A stretch of 64,000 nt of DNA from NCBI RefSeq assembly GCF_038595055.1, contig NZ_CP152002.1, positions 5,984,001 through 6,048,000 on the forward strand. The letters are read 5' to 3'. Within the stretch, counting starts at the first letter, position 1. Each line of letters begins with the position of its first letter. The position numbers and the translations under genes were made by a program. This DNA is from Paenibacillus sp. FSL R7-0345 (lineage in GTDB: Bacteria; Bacillota; Bacilli; Paenibacillales; Paenibacillaceae). The notes beneath the pieces were generated by a model. The model was not told where the DNA came from and ran no database searches. It was given only the letters and a program-made list of their open reading frames with translations. Shown piece after piece: positions 30,940-40,589 of the stretch.

Positions 30940-30990
30940 GGTTGAAAAAAATGACATCAGGGTTGAAAGTTTTGATACCGGAGCGTAAAA

Positions 30991-31031
30991 AGAGCAAAGC
31001 CCAAGCCGTAACAAGGCTTGGGCTTTGCTCT
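30991..31031 (-). terminator. Strong hairpin, terminator-like on the minus strand
   Basis: AGAGCAAAGCCCAAGCC pairs perfectly with GGCTTGGGCTTTGCTCT around 7 bases. On the minus strand it is followed by TTTTTACGC. No minus-strand gene ends just before it, so it may insulate the importer promoter from readthrough. Confidence 0.7.
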
Positions 31032-31194
31032 GATGCTGTCTTGAACCTTATCTGCTTGCTCCTGCGTGGGAGTTTTCTCTCTGTAATGGTTTATCATCTA
31101 CTTCTTCGGATAAACGCCGAAATTACGCATTCACCTTGCCCAGGGCGAATATCTTAAAGGGAAAGTACATTTTTTAAAAAATGAGGCGATTCAC
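31032..31194 (+). other. Leader region of the hydrolase gene
   Basis: About 160 bases with no recognisable gene. GAGGCGA lies 5 bases before the TTG start at 31195. I could not pick out a promoter with confidence. Confidence 0.4.
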
Positions 31195-31974
31195 TTGGGA
31201 TACTTTGTTACTGTGGAACCGGGCGTAAGAGTATTTATAGAGGACATCAATCCGACGGGAAATAAAACGATACTTTTTATTCATGGATGGCCGCTAAACC
31301 ATAACCAGTTCGAATATCAGTTCAATTTCCTTCCTAAGCTCGGATATCGTTGTATCGGAATGGACTGGAGAGGATACGGGAATTCGGATAAACCATTTGC
31401 CGGGTACAATTTCGACAGATTAGCGGATGATGTCCGCATGGTCATCGAGGCGTTACAGTTAAGAAACATAACACTTGCAGGACACTCTACCGGGGGCGCG
31501 ATATCGATTCGTTATATGGCCCGTCACAAAGAGTATGGGGTATCTAAACTCGTCCTGATCGACGCTGCCTCTCCATCTAGCGTTCCGAAAGAATTTACAA
31601 ATAAAATTATCGAAGATACAAATCATGACCGGCCGCAAATGCTGCAGGACCAAACGGGAAGTTTTTTCTTTCAGTATATTTCCGCACCGAAATCTGATTG
31701 GTTCGTTTCAATGGGATTACAAGCCGCGAATTGGGCAACTTCCGCCATTATGGCCACGCTTAGAGATGAAAATGTCTACAACGATCTCGGTCAGATCAAT
31801 GTACCCACATTAATTATTCACGGAATTCATGATAAGGTCGTTCCGTATACCAAAGCTGAGGAAACAAATAAGCTGATCAAAAATTCGCAGCTGGTTCCGT
31901 TCCATTACAGCGGTCATTGCGCCTTTTTGGAGGAGCGCGATAGATTCAACCAATTATTATCCTCTTTTGCATAA
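31195..31974 (+). CDS. Alpha/beta hydrolase (non-heme chloroperoxidase-like)
   Basis: A 259-residue alpha/beta hydrolase. It has the oxyanion strand LFIHGWPLNHNQFEYQ, the nucleophile elbow GHSTGG, the acidic residue region IIHGIHDKVVPY and the catalytic His in SGHCAFLEERDRFN. These match the chloroperoxidase/esterase subgroup. The start is a TTG (31195) with GAGGCGA 5 bases before it. It appears to be a single gene. The substrate is not predictable. Confidence 0.85.
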   Translation: MGYFVTVEPGVRVFIEDINPTGNKTILFIHGWPLNHNQFEYQFNFLPKLGYRCIGMDWRGYGNSDKPFAGYNFDRLADDVRMVIEALQLRNITLAGHSTGGAISIRYMARHKEYGVSKLVLIDAASPSSVPKEFTNKIIEDTNHDRPQMLQDQTGSFFFQYISAPKSDWFVSMGLQAANWATSAIMATLRDENVYNDLGQINVPTLIIHGIHDKVVPYTKAEETNKLIKNSQLVPFHYSGHCAFLEERDRFNQLLSSFA

Positions 31975-32079
31975 CGACTCAGATTAGCCGGACTATCGTT
32001 CCCATAAGCCCAGTGATTGAGCATGTCAGCCCGTGAGCTTAATGTCTTACAGCCTATTTTCAATATAATGTCCGCCTCA

Positions 32080-32121
32080 AAAAAAGCCCTGATAATCAAG
32101 GTTTTCTTGATCATCAGGGCT
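32080..32121 (-). terminator. Terminator of the ktr-trmH transcript
   Basis: AGCCCTGAT-ATCAAG pairs with CTTGAT-ATCAGGGCT (one unpaired base per arm); on the minus strand TTTTTTT follows. Confidence 0.88.
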
Positions 32122-32189
32122 AAAATACTTGTGACAAAAAATCGTTACAAACCTGTGCCAAATGACGTTTCAATCGGTGACAAAGTGAG

Positions 32190-33011
32190 TTACAACTCAC
32201 ATTGGGATGGGTTTATTTGCGGTGGATAACCCCGCTGCCGCATCCCCTCAAACAGCAAAATCGTCGCCGCCATCGCCGCATTCAATGACTCGGCCCGGCC
32301 GGCCATCGGGATGATGATGCTTTTGTCGACGAGCGCTGCGGTCTGCAGGGAGATGCCCTTGCCTTCGCTGCCGATCAGCAGCCACTGGCTGCCGCGGAAA
32401 TCGTGCGTGTAGCAGGAGTCTTCCCCGGTCAGCGAGGTGCTGACCAGCAGCGCTCCGCGCTCGCGCGCCTGCGGCAGAACAACGCCCAGATCTCCCTCCA
32501 CAACCGGGAGATGGAACATCGAGCCCATCGTGGAACGGATGGTCTTCGGGTTGTACAGGTCGGCGCAGCCTGCGCCGAGAATCACACCGTCTGCGCCGGC
32601 GGCATCCGCGCTGCGGATGATTGTACCCACGTTGCCGGGGTCCTGGACACCATCCAGCACGACAACCAGACTGTCCGGCTTCGCCAGGATGGTCTCCACG
32701 CCCTGCTGCTCCTTGCGGACAACCGCAAAGACGGGCTGCGGGGTGTTCGTGCTGCTGCATTTGGCGATGACGGCCGCCGAAACGCCGATGACCTCCATGC
32801 CCTGCACAGTCTGCAGGTGATCCCGCAGCTCAGACGGCATACCCTTGTCCAGATCGTAGGCGAGTATCTCTACATCCGCTTCCGCCAGCAGCGCCTCCTG
32901 CACCAGGTGAATGCCTTCTACAATATATTTACCGGTCTTATCACGGTGCTTTTTCTCCTGCAGTCCGGCCCATTCTTTAACCCGCGTATTTTGCGGTGAT
33001 AATATTTCCAT
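32190..33011 (-). CDS. TrmH/SpoU-family RNA 2'-O-methyltransferase
   Basis: A 273-residue SPOUT methyltransferase. An N-terminal RNA-binding domain (RVKEWAGLQEKKHRDKTGKY, then IVEGIHLVQEAL) precedes the knot domain with three motifs: VVLDGVQDPGNVGTIIRSAD, LLIGSEGKGIS and IPMAGRAESLNAAMAATILL. The target is probably 23S rRNA, judging from family members such as YsgA, but the site is unknown. I start at the ATG at 33011 with GGAAAG 6 bases upstream; the in-frame GTG at 33029 precedes that site. It lies 33 bases downstream of the Ktr gene. Confidence 0.9.
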   Translation of the reverse strand: MEILSPQNTRVKEWAGLQEKKHRDKTGKYIVEGIHLVQEALLAEADVEILAYDLDKGMPSELRDHLQTVQGMEVIGVSAAVIAKCSSTNTPQPVFAVVRKEQQGVETILAKPDSLVVVLDGVQDPGNVGTIIRSADAAGADGVILGAGCADLYNPKTIRSTMGSMFHLPVVEGDLGVVLPQARERGALLVSTSLTGEDSCYTHDFRGSQWLLIGSEGKGISLQTAALVDKSIIIPMAGRAESLNAAMAATILLFEGMRQRGYPPQINPSQCEL

Positions 33012-33044
33012 AAGGTTCTTTCCTTTCACACTTCTCTTAGTTCT

Positions 33045-33704
33045 TTAATGATAAGCCATCTCCAGCTTCGTGAGGTTATCCTTGTGCCCGACAATAACCA
33101 GCACATCGCCGTCAGCCAGCCTGTCCTCAGCTCTTGGGGTAATGTTCATGTCATCGCCCCGGCGGATGGCCATAACGTTGCAGCCGTATTTGGCGCGGAT
33201 GTCCAGCTCCAGCAGGTTTTTGCCAAGCATCTGCTTCGGCACCTTCATGTCCAGAATACTGTAATCCGGGGATAGCTCAATATAATCAAGGATGTTCGGT
33301 GAAGCCAGATGGTGGGCGACCCGCATCCCCATATCCCGCTCAGGATAGATAATTTTATCTGCGCCTATCTTGCTTAGCACCTTGCCGTGCAGCTCATTTT
33401 TGGCTTTAACCAGAATCGCCGGCACGCCCAGATCCTTCAGGATCAGCGTGGTCAGAATGCTGGCCTGAATATCTTCCCCGATCGCTACTACCACAACGTC
33501 GAAATTGCGGATGCCCAGCGCACGCAGCGCTTCCTCATCGGTGGAATCTGCGGATACGGCATGGGTTACAATACCGGAGATTTCCTGGGTGCGCTGCTCA
33601 TCGGCATCGATGGCCAGCACGTCGTATCCCATGCCGCTGAGCGCCTTGGCTACACTTGAGCCGAAGCGTCCCATTCCGATAATCGCGTATTGTTTTTTGG
33701 CCAT
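33045..33704 (-). CDS. Ktr/Trk potassium uptake regulatory subunit (KtrA/KtrC-like)
   Basis: A 219-residue cytoplasmic RCK protein that gates a potassium channel subunit. The N-terminal RCK domain has the nucleotide-binding motif IIGMGRFGSSVAKALSGMGY and acidic AIDADE. A C-terminal RCK_C domain starts at about 135. B. subtilis KtrA and KtrC have the same length. No KtrB/D membrane subunit is adjacent, which resembles the separate ktrC and ktrD loci of B. subtilis. Confidence 0.9.
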   Translation of the reverse strand: MAKKQYAIIGMGRFGSSVAKALSGMGYDVLAIDADEQRTQEISGIVTHAVSADSTDEEALRALGIRNFDVVVVAIGEDIQASILTTLILKDLGVPAILVKAKNELHGKVLSKIGADKIIYPERDMGMRVAHHLASPNILDYIELSPDYSILDMKVPKQMLGKNLLELDIRAKYGCNVMAIRRGDDMNITPRAEDRLADGDVLVIVGHKDNLTKLEMAYH

Positions 33705-33765
33705 GTCCGTGTACCTCCTGCAGCATTTTTCGTCTCAAACAGTATAGCATACGGGCGGGCAAACT

Positions 33766-33796
33766 TGAATTTTCACTGCAGCCGCAGGGCACATTA
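33766..33796 (+). promoter_or_regulatory. Possible sigma-G promoter of sspI
   Basis: TGAATT, 18 bases, CACATTA. This partly fits the sigma-G pattern (TGAATA, CATACTA). It is about 100 bases before sspI, a gene class normally read by forespore sigma-G. Confidence 0.35.
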
Positions 33797-33896
33797 GTAC
33801 AGGGCATTTTGGATGGGGTTCTGCCTGGTGCAGACAGCCTGCTCTGAAGATTGTGCCCCTGAAGCTTTTCATTCTGCAGAAAAAAGGAGGTGCACT

Positions 33897-34142
33897 ATGC
33901 CGGTAACCATTGATTTACGCCAGGCGGTTCTGCATAAAGTGCACGGCCAGTCCGAGGAAGACCTGCGTTCCATGATTGAAGGCTCCGTAGACGGGCCGGA
34001 AGCCGCGCTTCCCGGACTTGGCGTCGTGTTTGAAATGGTCTGGAAAGATATCGGCAAGGCCAAGCAGGATCATGTCATCGGCCTGCTGCACAGACATCTG
34101 GAGGAGATCACCCCAGGATCAGTCACCACTGAGCAGGGCTAG
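33897..34142 (+). CDS. sspI: Small acid-soluble spore protein SspI
   Basis: An 81-residue protein matching the SspI family, which is made in the forespore: VTIDLRQAVLHKVHGQSEED, then LPGLGVVFEMVWKDIGK. The family's LPGLGVLFE core is clear. It is slightly longer than the B. subtilis protein at the C-terminus (ITPGSVTTEQG). The ATG at 33897 follows AAAAAAGGAGG by 5 bases; the in-frame ATG at 33813 is not needed. It is transcribed alone and ends at a strong terminator. Confidence 0.9.
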   Translation: MPVTIDLRQAVLHKVHGQSEEDLRSMIEGSVDGPEAALPGLGVVFEMVWKDIGKAKQDHVIGLLHRHLEEITPGSVTTEQG

Positions 34143-34149
34143 ACAGCCA

Positions 34150-34202
34150 AAAAACCTCCGCATTCCGGCCGTGCAGCGCACAGCCAGAGGCGGAGGTTTT
34201 TA
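34150..34202. terminator. Bidirectional terminator between sspI and prfC
   Basis: AAAAACCTCCGC pairs with GCGGAGGTTTTT around about 28 bases. A/T-runs flank both sides, serving the convergent genes. Confidence 0.88.
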
Positions 34203-34239
34203 CCATAATATTAATCTTACCCGGTTAATTTCCGTACAC

Positions 34240-35820
34240 TTAAGGAGCGGTCTCCAGGAACTTCGCAGTCGGATTCTTCTCCATAGCGGTACGCATCGCG
34301 TATTCATTTTCGAACAGCACGACATAGTTGCCCTTCTTGTCTGTTACCAGTGTGGAGTTGATCCGGAATTTGCTTGGGTCCGGCTTGTTCTCATCCACAA
34401 TCCAGCGTGCGAACTGGTAGCTCATCCGCTGAAGCATAACATCCACGCCGTACTCGCCCTTCATCCGGTACTCGAACACCTCGAACTGCAGCTGACCGAC
34501 AACGCCAAGAATAATATCGTCAAAATTGACCGTACGGAATACCTGGATCATCCCTTCTTCCGTCAGCTGGTCAATCCCTTTTTGGAATTGCTTCGATTTG
34601 AGTGCATTTTTGATGCTCACTTTGGAGAAAATCTCCGGTGAGAACGTCGGCAGCTCATCGAACTCCATCTCACCCGCCTGGCTGAGTGTATCGCCAATCC
34701 GGAAAATACCCGGGTCAAACAAACCGATAATATCGCCCGGATACGCCTCTTCGACAATATCACGGTCCTGGGCCAGGAACTGCTGCGGCTGGGACAGCTT
34801 GATATCCTTGCCCGCCCGCACATGCTTCACGCTCATGCCGCGCTCGAACTTGCCGGATACGATCCGCAGGAATGCGATACGGTCGCGGTGGGCCGGGTTC
34901 ATGTTGGCCTGGATTTTGAATACATAGCCGGTAAATTTCTGATTGGTCGGCTCAATGGCACCAACCGTACTGCGGCGCGGCTCCGGCTTCGGTGCCAGCT
35001 CCAGGAAGTTGTCGAGGAACGTCTGCACGCCGAAGTTGTTGATCGCACTGCCGAAGAAGACCGGAGTCAGCTCGCCGCGCAGTACTTTTTCATAGTCAAA
35101 AGCGTCACCCGCCACATCCAGCAGCTCCAGGTCCTGGCACAGCTGGTCATGCAGATATTCTCCGGCCATCTCGCGGATAATCGGATCGTGGTAGCCTTCT
35201 ACCTTTTGCACCTTGATTACAGAGTGGTCGTCACCCTGGAACAGCTCCACCTGATTCTTCATCCGGTCGTACACGCCGCACAGCTCGCGGCCGCTGCCGA
35301 TCGGCCAGTTCATCGGTACGGAGCGGATGCCCAGTACATTCTCCAGCTCTTCCATCAGATCGAACGGGCTCTGCCCTTCACGGTCCAGCTTGTTAATGAA
35401 GGTAAAAATCGGGATACCGCGCTTGGCGCAGACCTGGAACAGCTTGATTGTCTGTGCCTCCACACCCTTCGCTACGTCAATCAGCATGACCGCACTGTCC
35501 GCCGCTGTCAGGGTACGATAGGTGTCCTCACTGAAATCCTGGTGACCTGGAGTATCCAGAATGTTCACCCGGTGATCCAGATAATCAAACTGCATTACGG
35601 AAGAGGTTACCGAGATTCCGCGCTGCTTCTCTATTTCCATCCAGTCACTTGTCGCATGCTTGCTTGCTTTGCGGGCTTTAACCGTTCCCGCCAGCCGGAT
35701 CGCGCCGCCGAACAGCAGCAGCTTCTCCGTTAGTGTTGTTTTACCCGCATCCGGGTGGGAAATGATCGCAAACGTTCTGCGTTTGTCCACTTCCTGTTGC
35801 AGTTTCTGATCCGGTGTCAT
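34240..35820 (-). CDS. prfC: Peptide chain release factor 3
   Basis: A translational GTPase of 526 residues that recycles RF1/RF2 from the ribosome. GTPase motifs are SHPDAGKTTLTEKLL (G1), GISVTSSV (G2), DTPGHQDF (G3) and NKLDREG (G4). The C-terminal block VVGQLQFEVFEYRMKGEYGV is typical of RF3. The ATG at 35820 (MTPDQKLQQEVDKRRTFAII) follows GAAGGGA at 9 bases; extra codons to 35889 are not conserved. It is transcribed alone. Confidence 0.95.
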   Translation of the reverse strand: MTPDQKLQQEVDKRRTFAIISHPDAGKTTLTEKLLLFGGAIRLAGTVKARKASKHATSDWMEIEKQRGISVTSSVMQFDYLDHRVNILDTPGHQDFSEDTYRTLTAADSAVMLIDVAKGVEAQTIKLFQVCAKRGIPIFTFINKLDREGQSPFDLMEELENVLGIRSVPMNWPIGSGRELCGVYDRMKNQVELFQGDDHSVIKVQKVEGYHDPIIREMAGEYLHDQLCQDLELLDVAGDAFDYEKVLRGELTPVFFGSAINNFGVQTFLDNFLELAPKPEPRRSTVGAIEPTNQKFTGYVFKIQANMNPAHRDRIAFLRIVSGKFERGMSVKHVRAGKDIKLSQPQQFLAQDRDIVEEAYPGDIIGLFDPGIFRIGDTLSQAGEMEFDELPTFSPEIFSKVSIKNALKSKQFQKGIDQLTEEGMIQVFRTVNFDDIILGVVGQLQFEVFEYRMKGEYGVDVMLQRMSYQFARWIVDENKPDPSKFRINSTLVTDKKGNYVVLFENEYAMRTAMEKNPTAKFLETAP

Positions 35821-35984
35821 TGCACATATCCCTTCATATATAAATTCATGCTTTACGCTCCTAATACCCGTTCCCTTTCCAGAAAGCATCCTTTAAAGTA
35901 TATCAAAATTCAGCAGACTTTATCTACAAAAAAGCGGCGGAAGTGAAACAAGTTGTACAAATTTGCTGTTTTTCTGCGTATCCC

Positions 35985-37232
35985 TTATCTGCTTGCCGTT
36001 TCAGCTTCTGTGCGGGCCGTGTCTGTTATAGTATGCCTTCTGCTCAAAAAGAGCAAAACCGCCAGCGAAACCATCAGGCTCACCGCGCCCATCACCCAGA
36101 TAACAGTATAGCCCAGCCGTTCTGCAGCCAGACCAAGCAGCAGGGTGATTGCGAAGCCCGATAGCGATTTGAGGGCAGATAGCCCTGAGGTGAACGTTGC
36201 TCTTTTGCCCCGGGGAATGAAATCCTGCACCCAGGCACTGAATAAGGAGGACTCCAGCCCAAGCCCGAATTCATACAAAACCAGCCCCGCGATGAACACA
36301 GCCGGATGTGCAAACAGTCCTGCAAGCAGCAGACCGGAAGCCGAGAGCAGCAGACCGCCGGAAATAATCCGTACCGCCTGCACTTTCCTTTTTGCCAGAA
36401 AAGAGCTGCAGAACGAGGACAGGCTGATTACAACCATGAACAAAACCAGCATTCCGCCTAAATAACCCACGGGCAGCCCAAGCTCATTTACACCATACAC
36501 CTGCCAGCTGAGCAGAAAAGCAAGCAATGCGGCATGGCTAAAGATGCTTTTGAACAGGATAAACCGCATCAGCTTATTTTTCACAAATTCGCCTGTGGTC
36601 ACATAGACCTCTTTAAAAATACTATCCTCCGTCCGGACGCCATAATTATCGCTGAACCGCAGCCAGGTATACAGACCTAGCCCCATTGCCGCTCCACCCG
36701 CTATAGCCACCGGAAGGTATAGATGTATATTGCTGCTTAATGATGCCAATAGTGCCCCTACTACTGCAAAAGCGGACACATATCCGTTCAGTCGCGGCAG
36801 TGCAATATTTTTATACTCCTGCATGCCCAGATCCTCAAGCTTATCCAAATACCAGGCCTGCGGCGAGCCGGAAATCAGCGCAACTCCCAGAGACATCACA
36901 ACCGCAGAAACAATAAACGCTGCCAGATTACCTGCAAAAGCAAATATAGACAATCCCGCCCCCCATATTATAAAACCGATAGCCGTCAGCTTTTTCCTCC
37001 CGTACAAGTCCGACAGATTGCCGCTGGGATAATCAAACACCGCAAGGGACAGCGAGGATACCGCGAATACAATACTGATCTGCATCGGGTCAACCCCTCT
37101 CATGCTCATCAGAACGATATATACCGCACCATACAGCTTATCAGCCAGATTATAACCGCATAACATCGTTCCCAGAAAAAAACTGTACTGCTTATGCGCC
37201 TGCTGTGTCCTTTTCATCAACGAGTGCCCCAT
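35985..37232 (-). CDS. Major facilitator superfamily transporter
   Basis: A 415-residue membrane protein with about 12 transmembrane helices. The MFS loop motif appears after TM2 as PSGNLSDLYGRKKLTAIGF. A central cytoplasmic loop is near residues 195-215. The N-terminal block GTMLCGYNLADKLYGAVYIV and the overall shape suggest an exporter, but the substrate is unknown. The start is ambiguous: the ATG at 37232 lies one base after GGAGG, while the ATG at 37217 lies 9 bases after GGGG. Confidence 0.83.
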   Translation of the reverse strand: MGHSLMKRTQQAHKQYSFFLGTMLCGYNLADKLYGAVYIVLMSMRGVDPMQISIVFAVSSLSLAVFDYPSGNLSDLYGRKKLTAIGFIIWGAGLSIFAFAGNLAAFIVSAVVMSLGVALISGSPQAWYLDKLEDLGMQEYKNIALPRLNGYVSAFAVVGALLASLSSNIHLYLPVAIAGGAAMGLGLYTWLRFSDNYGVRTEDSIFKEVYVTTGEFVKNKLMRFILFKSIFSHAALLAFLLSWQVYGVNELGLPVGYLGGMLVLFMVVISLSSFCSSFLAKRKVQAVRIISGGLLLSASGLLLAGLFAHPAVFIAGLVLYEFGLGLESSLFSAWVQDFIPRGKRATFTSGLSALKSLSGFAITLLLGLAAERLGYTVIWVMGAVSLMVSLAVLLFLSRRHTITDTARTEAETASR

Positions 37233-37363
37233 TCCTCCAACAGATTTTGTAGGCCTTCAGGCGGCTGACTGCGATCCCCGGATCTTTTCTCTCTACAGTT
37301 AATGGGATTATATAGCAAACACGCAGGATTGAAATCCTTTTATTGTAATTTTCATTAAAAATA

Positions 37364-37401
37364 CAAAAAACAGCGATCCCCCTCACCGAGGAACCGCTGT
37401 C
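37364..37401 (-). terminator. Terminator of zwf
   Basis: On the minus strand ACAGCGG...TCGCTGT forms the stem and is followed by TTTTTTG, 20 bases after the zwf stop. Confidence 0.8.
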
Positions 37402-37422
37402 TGTAATTCTATATAGCTGGTA

Positions 37423-38973
37423 CTAGCTGTTCACACGCCATACCACGTTATCTTCATCCTGTCCATTCACCGGCCACCAATGGAAGCCATCCTGGTCCAG
37501 CAGCTGGTCTGCTTCTACCGGTCCCCATGAGCCAGCCGGATAGGAAGCCAGATCACTGTTCTCTTCCTTCCAGGCCTGTGCGATCCGGTCAACAAATGAC
37601 CAGGCCGACGATACTTCATCCCAACGGGTAAAATAAGTCGAATCGCCGCGTGCCGCATCATGCAGCAGACGCTCGTAGGCTTCCGGTGAATTGATGCCGA
37701 TCATGCAGCTCTGGCAGAAGTCCATGGCAAGCGGCTGAATTTCCGATTCCGAACCCGGCTTCTTGGCGTTAATCTTCACGTAGATGCCTTCCATCGGATT
37801 GACGCGGATCACGAGCAGGTTCGGCTCAAGCTTATGCTTCTGGCCCAGGTATACGTTAGTCGGCATACCCTTGAACTCCACCACTACTTCCGTAGTCTTC
37901 ACAGGCAGACGCTTGCCGGTACGGATGTAGAAAGGAACGCCCGCCCAGCGGAAGTTGTCTACAAAAATACGCGCTGCAAAATACGTCTCAGTATTGGACT
38001 CAGGATCTACTTTATCCTCCTGGCGGTAAGCCGGCAGGCTCTTGCCTTTGTAGAGGCCTTGGGTATACTGTCCGCGCACCACGTTCTCACGTACTTCTTC
38101 CGGGGAGGAGTACGGGCGCAGCGAACGGAGAACTTTTACCTTCTCGTCACGGATATCTTCAGCCAGCAGACGGCTTGGCGGCTCCATTGCAATCATCGTC
38201 AGCAGCTGCAAAATATGGTTCTGCCCCATATCGCGAAGTGCACCGGCATGATCATAGTACCCGCCGCGCTCTTCTACCCCGACAGTCTCACCAAGGGTAA
38301 TCTGAATGTTCGCAATATGCTTGTTGTTCCACAGCGGCTCAAAGAACGCATTCGCAAAACGGATAACCTCAATGTTCTGCACCATTTCTTTGCCCAGATA
38401 GTGGTCAATCCGGTAAATCTCCTCTTCCTTAAACACCTGGCGGATCTGCTCATTCAACTGCTCTGCAGATTCCAGGTTATAGCCGAACGGTTTCTCGATA
38501 ACCAGACGGTTCCAGCCTGCACCCTGCAGCATGCCGCCGGCTTTGAGGTTGAACGATACGCTGCCGAACAGCTCAGGAGCCAGAGCCAGATAGAACATCC
38601 GGTTGCCCGGAATCTGGAACTTCTGTTCAAGCTGCTCTGTCTGCGCACACAGCTCACGGAAGCCGTCTACATTGTTAATATCCAGTGATTTATATTCGAA
38701 ATGCTGTACAAAATCATTCCATTCCGCAGCATCGGCTACCTGATAACGGCAGAATTCACGGATGGATTCCTTCACATCCTCCCGGAACTCCTCCTGGGTA
38801 CGGGGACGCCGAGCCACGCCAATTACCGCAAAATCATGTGTCAGCTTGCCTTCGCGGTACAAGCTATATATCGCCGGGAAAAGCTTGCGCCGGGCCAGAT
38901 CTCCGGTTGCCCCAAAAATAAAGAATACAGCACCGGGTGTATGCAGTTCATCAAGGGTTTGATTTTCAGCCAT
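37423..38973 (-). CDS. zwf: Glucose-6-phosphate 1-dehydrogenase
   Basis: First enzyme of the oxidative pentose phosphate pathway, 516 residues, full length. The NADP motif is FIFGATGDLARRKLFPAIYS. The substrate and active-site peptide is RIDHYLGKEMVQN. Other family blocks are WNRLVIEKPFG and YIRTGKRLPVK. The ATG at 38973 has TGAGGAG directly before it with short spacing. A near-perfect inverted repeat lies 50-70 bases upstream. Confidence 0.95.
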   Translation of the reverse strand: MAENQTLDELHTPGAVFFIFGATGDLARRKLFPAIYSLYREGKLTHDFAVIGVARRPRTQEEFREDVKESIREFCRYQVADAAEWNDFVQHFEYKSLDINNVDGFRELCAQTEQLEQKFQIPGNRMFYLALAPELFGSVSFNLKAGGMLQGAGWNRLVIEKPFGYNLESAEQLNEQIRQVFKEEEIYRIDHYLGKEMVQNIEVIRFANAFFEPLWNNKHIANIQITLGETVGVEERGGYYDHAGALRDMGQNHILQLLTMIAMEPPSRLLAEDIRDEKVKVLRSLRPYSSPEEVRENVVRGQYTQGLYKGKSLPAYRQEDKVDPESNTETYFAARIFVDNFRWAGVPFYIRTGKRLPVKTTEVVVEFKGMPTNVYLGQKHKLEPNLLVIRVNPMEGIYVKINAKKPGSESEIQPLAMDFCQSCMIGINSPEAYERLLHDAARGDSTYFTRWDEVSSAWSFVDRIAQAWKEENSDLASYPAGSWGPVEADQLLDQDGFHWWPVNGQDEDNVVWRVNS

Positions 38974-39208
38974 GGCTCCTCATCTCTCTGTATGTAATAT
39001 AGTTAGTTGACAATCATTCTCATCGCGCCGTAGCACGGCGTGATGTCATTTTATCATATTCACCGTGAGGATGCTATCACATTCCTGACAGTTTTTCTCG
39101 GGATTTCGTAATTTTCCATTAAACTTTCTTATCGTTTTTCATACCGAAGCTTATAGGCTTCTGCCGAAACAGTAGACGCCGCCACACTTCCATATTATAC
39201 CTTCCGGT
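38974..39208 (-). promoter_or_regulatory. zwf upstream region with inverted repeat
   Basis: At 39021-39045 CATCGCGCCGT-AGC-ACGGCGTGATG forms an 11-bp inverted repeat with one mismatch, a possible operator. I could not assign a clear sigma-A promoter. The remaining sequence to 39208 holds no gene. Confidence 0.4.
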
Positions 39209-39250
39209 AAAAAGCTCCGCAAACCGGAGCCCGGTTTGCGGAGCTTTTTG
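39209..39250. terminator. Bidirectional terminator after the YwmB-like gene
   Basis: AAAAAGCTCCGCAAACCGG pairs with CCGGTTTGCGGAGCTTTTT around 4 bases; T-runs lie on both strands. Confidence 0.92.
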
Positions 39251-39301
39251 TTAGTATATGCGGAATTACAGCGAATTATGACTATAACTGGACGGACTTC
39301 A

Positions 39302-40366
39302 TTAATATTCAATCGTAATGAGCGGCAGCCCGATTGTCACACGGTTACTGCTGTCATTGCTGTTCTGGTGAACGGCAGCCTGCAGAGCTATTCTGTGCTC
39401 TCCGCTGTTCACAACCCTCTGCGCGTCCTTAACGCTGTAGGTACGGCTGTAAGTCGCCACATCCCCGTAGCTTTCCGCTGGCTCTAATCCGTTCAGCCGC
39501 TCAGCAATTGTACCTTGCACCCGCTCAAGTGCCTCCCGGGGGGATCCCTGCAGCGATGACATGCCTTGCAGTGAAGCATTCCACTGCGGCGTGATGCCAG
39601 CAGCCAGCACCTGTGCTCCGGCATACGCGGCCGCTGCTTGAAATCCTGCTGCCTGCAGCAGATCCTGCGTCTCCACAGTCACAATTACATAGCTTGTGCC
39701 CTGGCCCATTTCACTCCAGAACAATGAATTTGTACTGGCTGAATCCAGCGGACGGGAGGCTCTGTAGGTGACATGGCCGTCTTCTTCAGCGGTCATCAGC
39801 TTACCGAGTCCGAGCTGGTCTGCCAGCCGCGCCGCTGCTGCCGATGGATCTGCGGAGGTTGCCGGGGACAATGTCTGAGCTTCCGCTGTGGCTTCTGCAT
39901 TAGATACGGCTGGGGCCGCAGTAGTGGCTTCTGTAATAGATAAGGCTTTAGTGCCAAAAGCAGCATCTTCATTTAAGGAAACTGGGTCACCGGAGGTAAC
40001 ATCTTCATTAAATGCGGCTTGGGCGCCAGAAGTAATATCTTTATTTAGCAGAGCTTGGGCCGAAGCTGCGGCGTTAGTGCTATCTGTCCCTGCCGCTTCA
40101 TTGCTGTATTCTCCCTGCCACTTCACAACTAGCCTCAGCGGAGAGCCGGCTGCTGTTACCTCCCGGCCGGCCGAAGCCAGGAGATCCAGGGAACGGCTCA
40201 ACTGCTCCGGGCTGGATGCAGAGAGGGCAGTGTCTGCTGCAGGCTCATTTGCACTATTGCGGCCAGCCCCGCTTGCGAATCCGGCCAGCAGCAGTACCAG
40301 CAGACTGAGGCTAATCATCATCAGTGTTACCTTCCCCATCCCTTGTCCATGTTTCCCCTGCCGCAT
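39302..40366 (-). CDS. YwmB-like (DUF1779) exported protein with low-complexity insert
   Basis: A 354-residue protein. An N-terminal hydrophobic segment ([20 protein letters not shown]) acts as a signal or anchor. The first and last parts fit the YwmB family: [11 protein letters not shown] near the front, then [11 protein letters not shown] and the end [12 protein letters not shown]. About residues 80-155 are an Ala/Thr/Ser/Asn-rich stretch with imperfect repeats ([30 protein letters not shown]), which makes it longer than usual. I start at the ATG at 40366 because GAGGGAG lies 7 bases before it. The function of YwmB is not established. Confidence 0.7.
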   Translation of the reverse strand: MRQGKHGQGMGKVTLMMISLSLLVLLLAGFASGAGRNSANEPAADTALSASSPEQLSRSLDLLASAGREVTAAGSPLRLVVKWQGEYSNEAAGTDSTNAAASAQALLNKDITSGAQAAFNEDVTSGDPVSLNEDAAFGTKALSITEATTAAPAVSNAEATAEAQTLSPATSADPSAAAARLADQLGLGKLMTAEEDGHVTYRASRPLDSASTNSLFWSEMGQGTSYVIVTVETQDLLQAAGFQAAAAYAGAQVLAAGITPQWNASLQGMSSLQGSPREALERVQGTIAERLNGLEPAESYGDVATYSRTYSVKDAQRVVNSGEHRIALQAAVHQNSNDSSNRVTIGLPLITIEY

Positions 40367-40589
40367 TCCGCATCTCCCTCTCTCATCCAATCTATCAATC
40401 TACTAGAAAGGATAGCCCGATTCGGGAGAAGATATACATACTTGCCAGGTACTCAGCTAAAGTTCGAAACTTGCAGGGTAATACGATTTAGTGTGCACCT
40501 ACACACTGCGGGGTCTAACCATGAATCGAGAGTATTGAAATGTGCCTATTTATTCGTCCGCAGAAGCCTATACCCCTCTATAAACAAAT

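Noticed and set aside
34822-35733. A 303-codon plus-strand ORF inside prfC
   Set aside because: Shadow of the conserved prfC frame; codon pattern and lack of motifs argue against coding.
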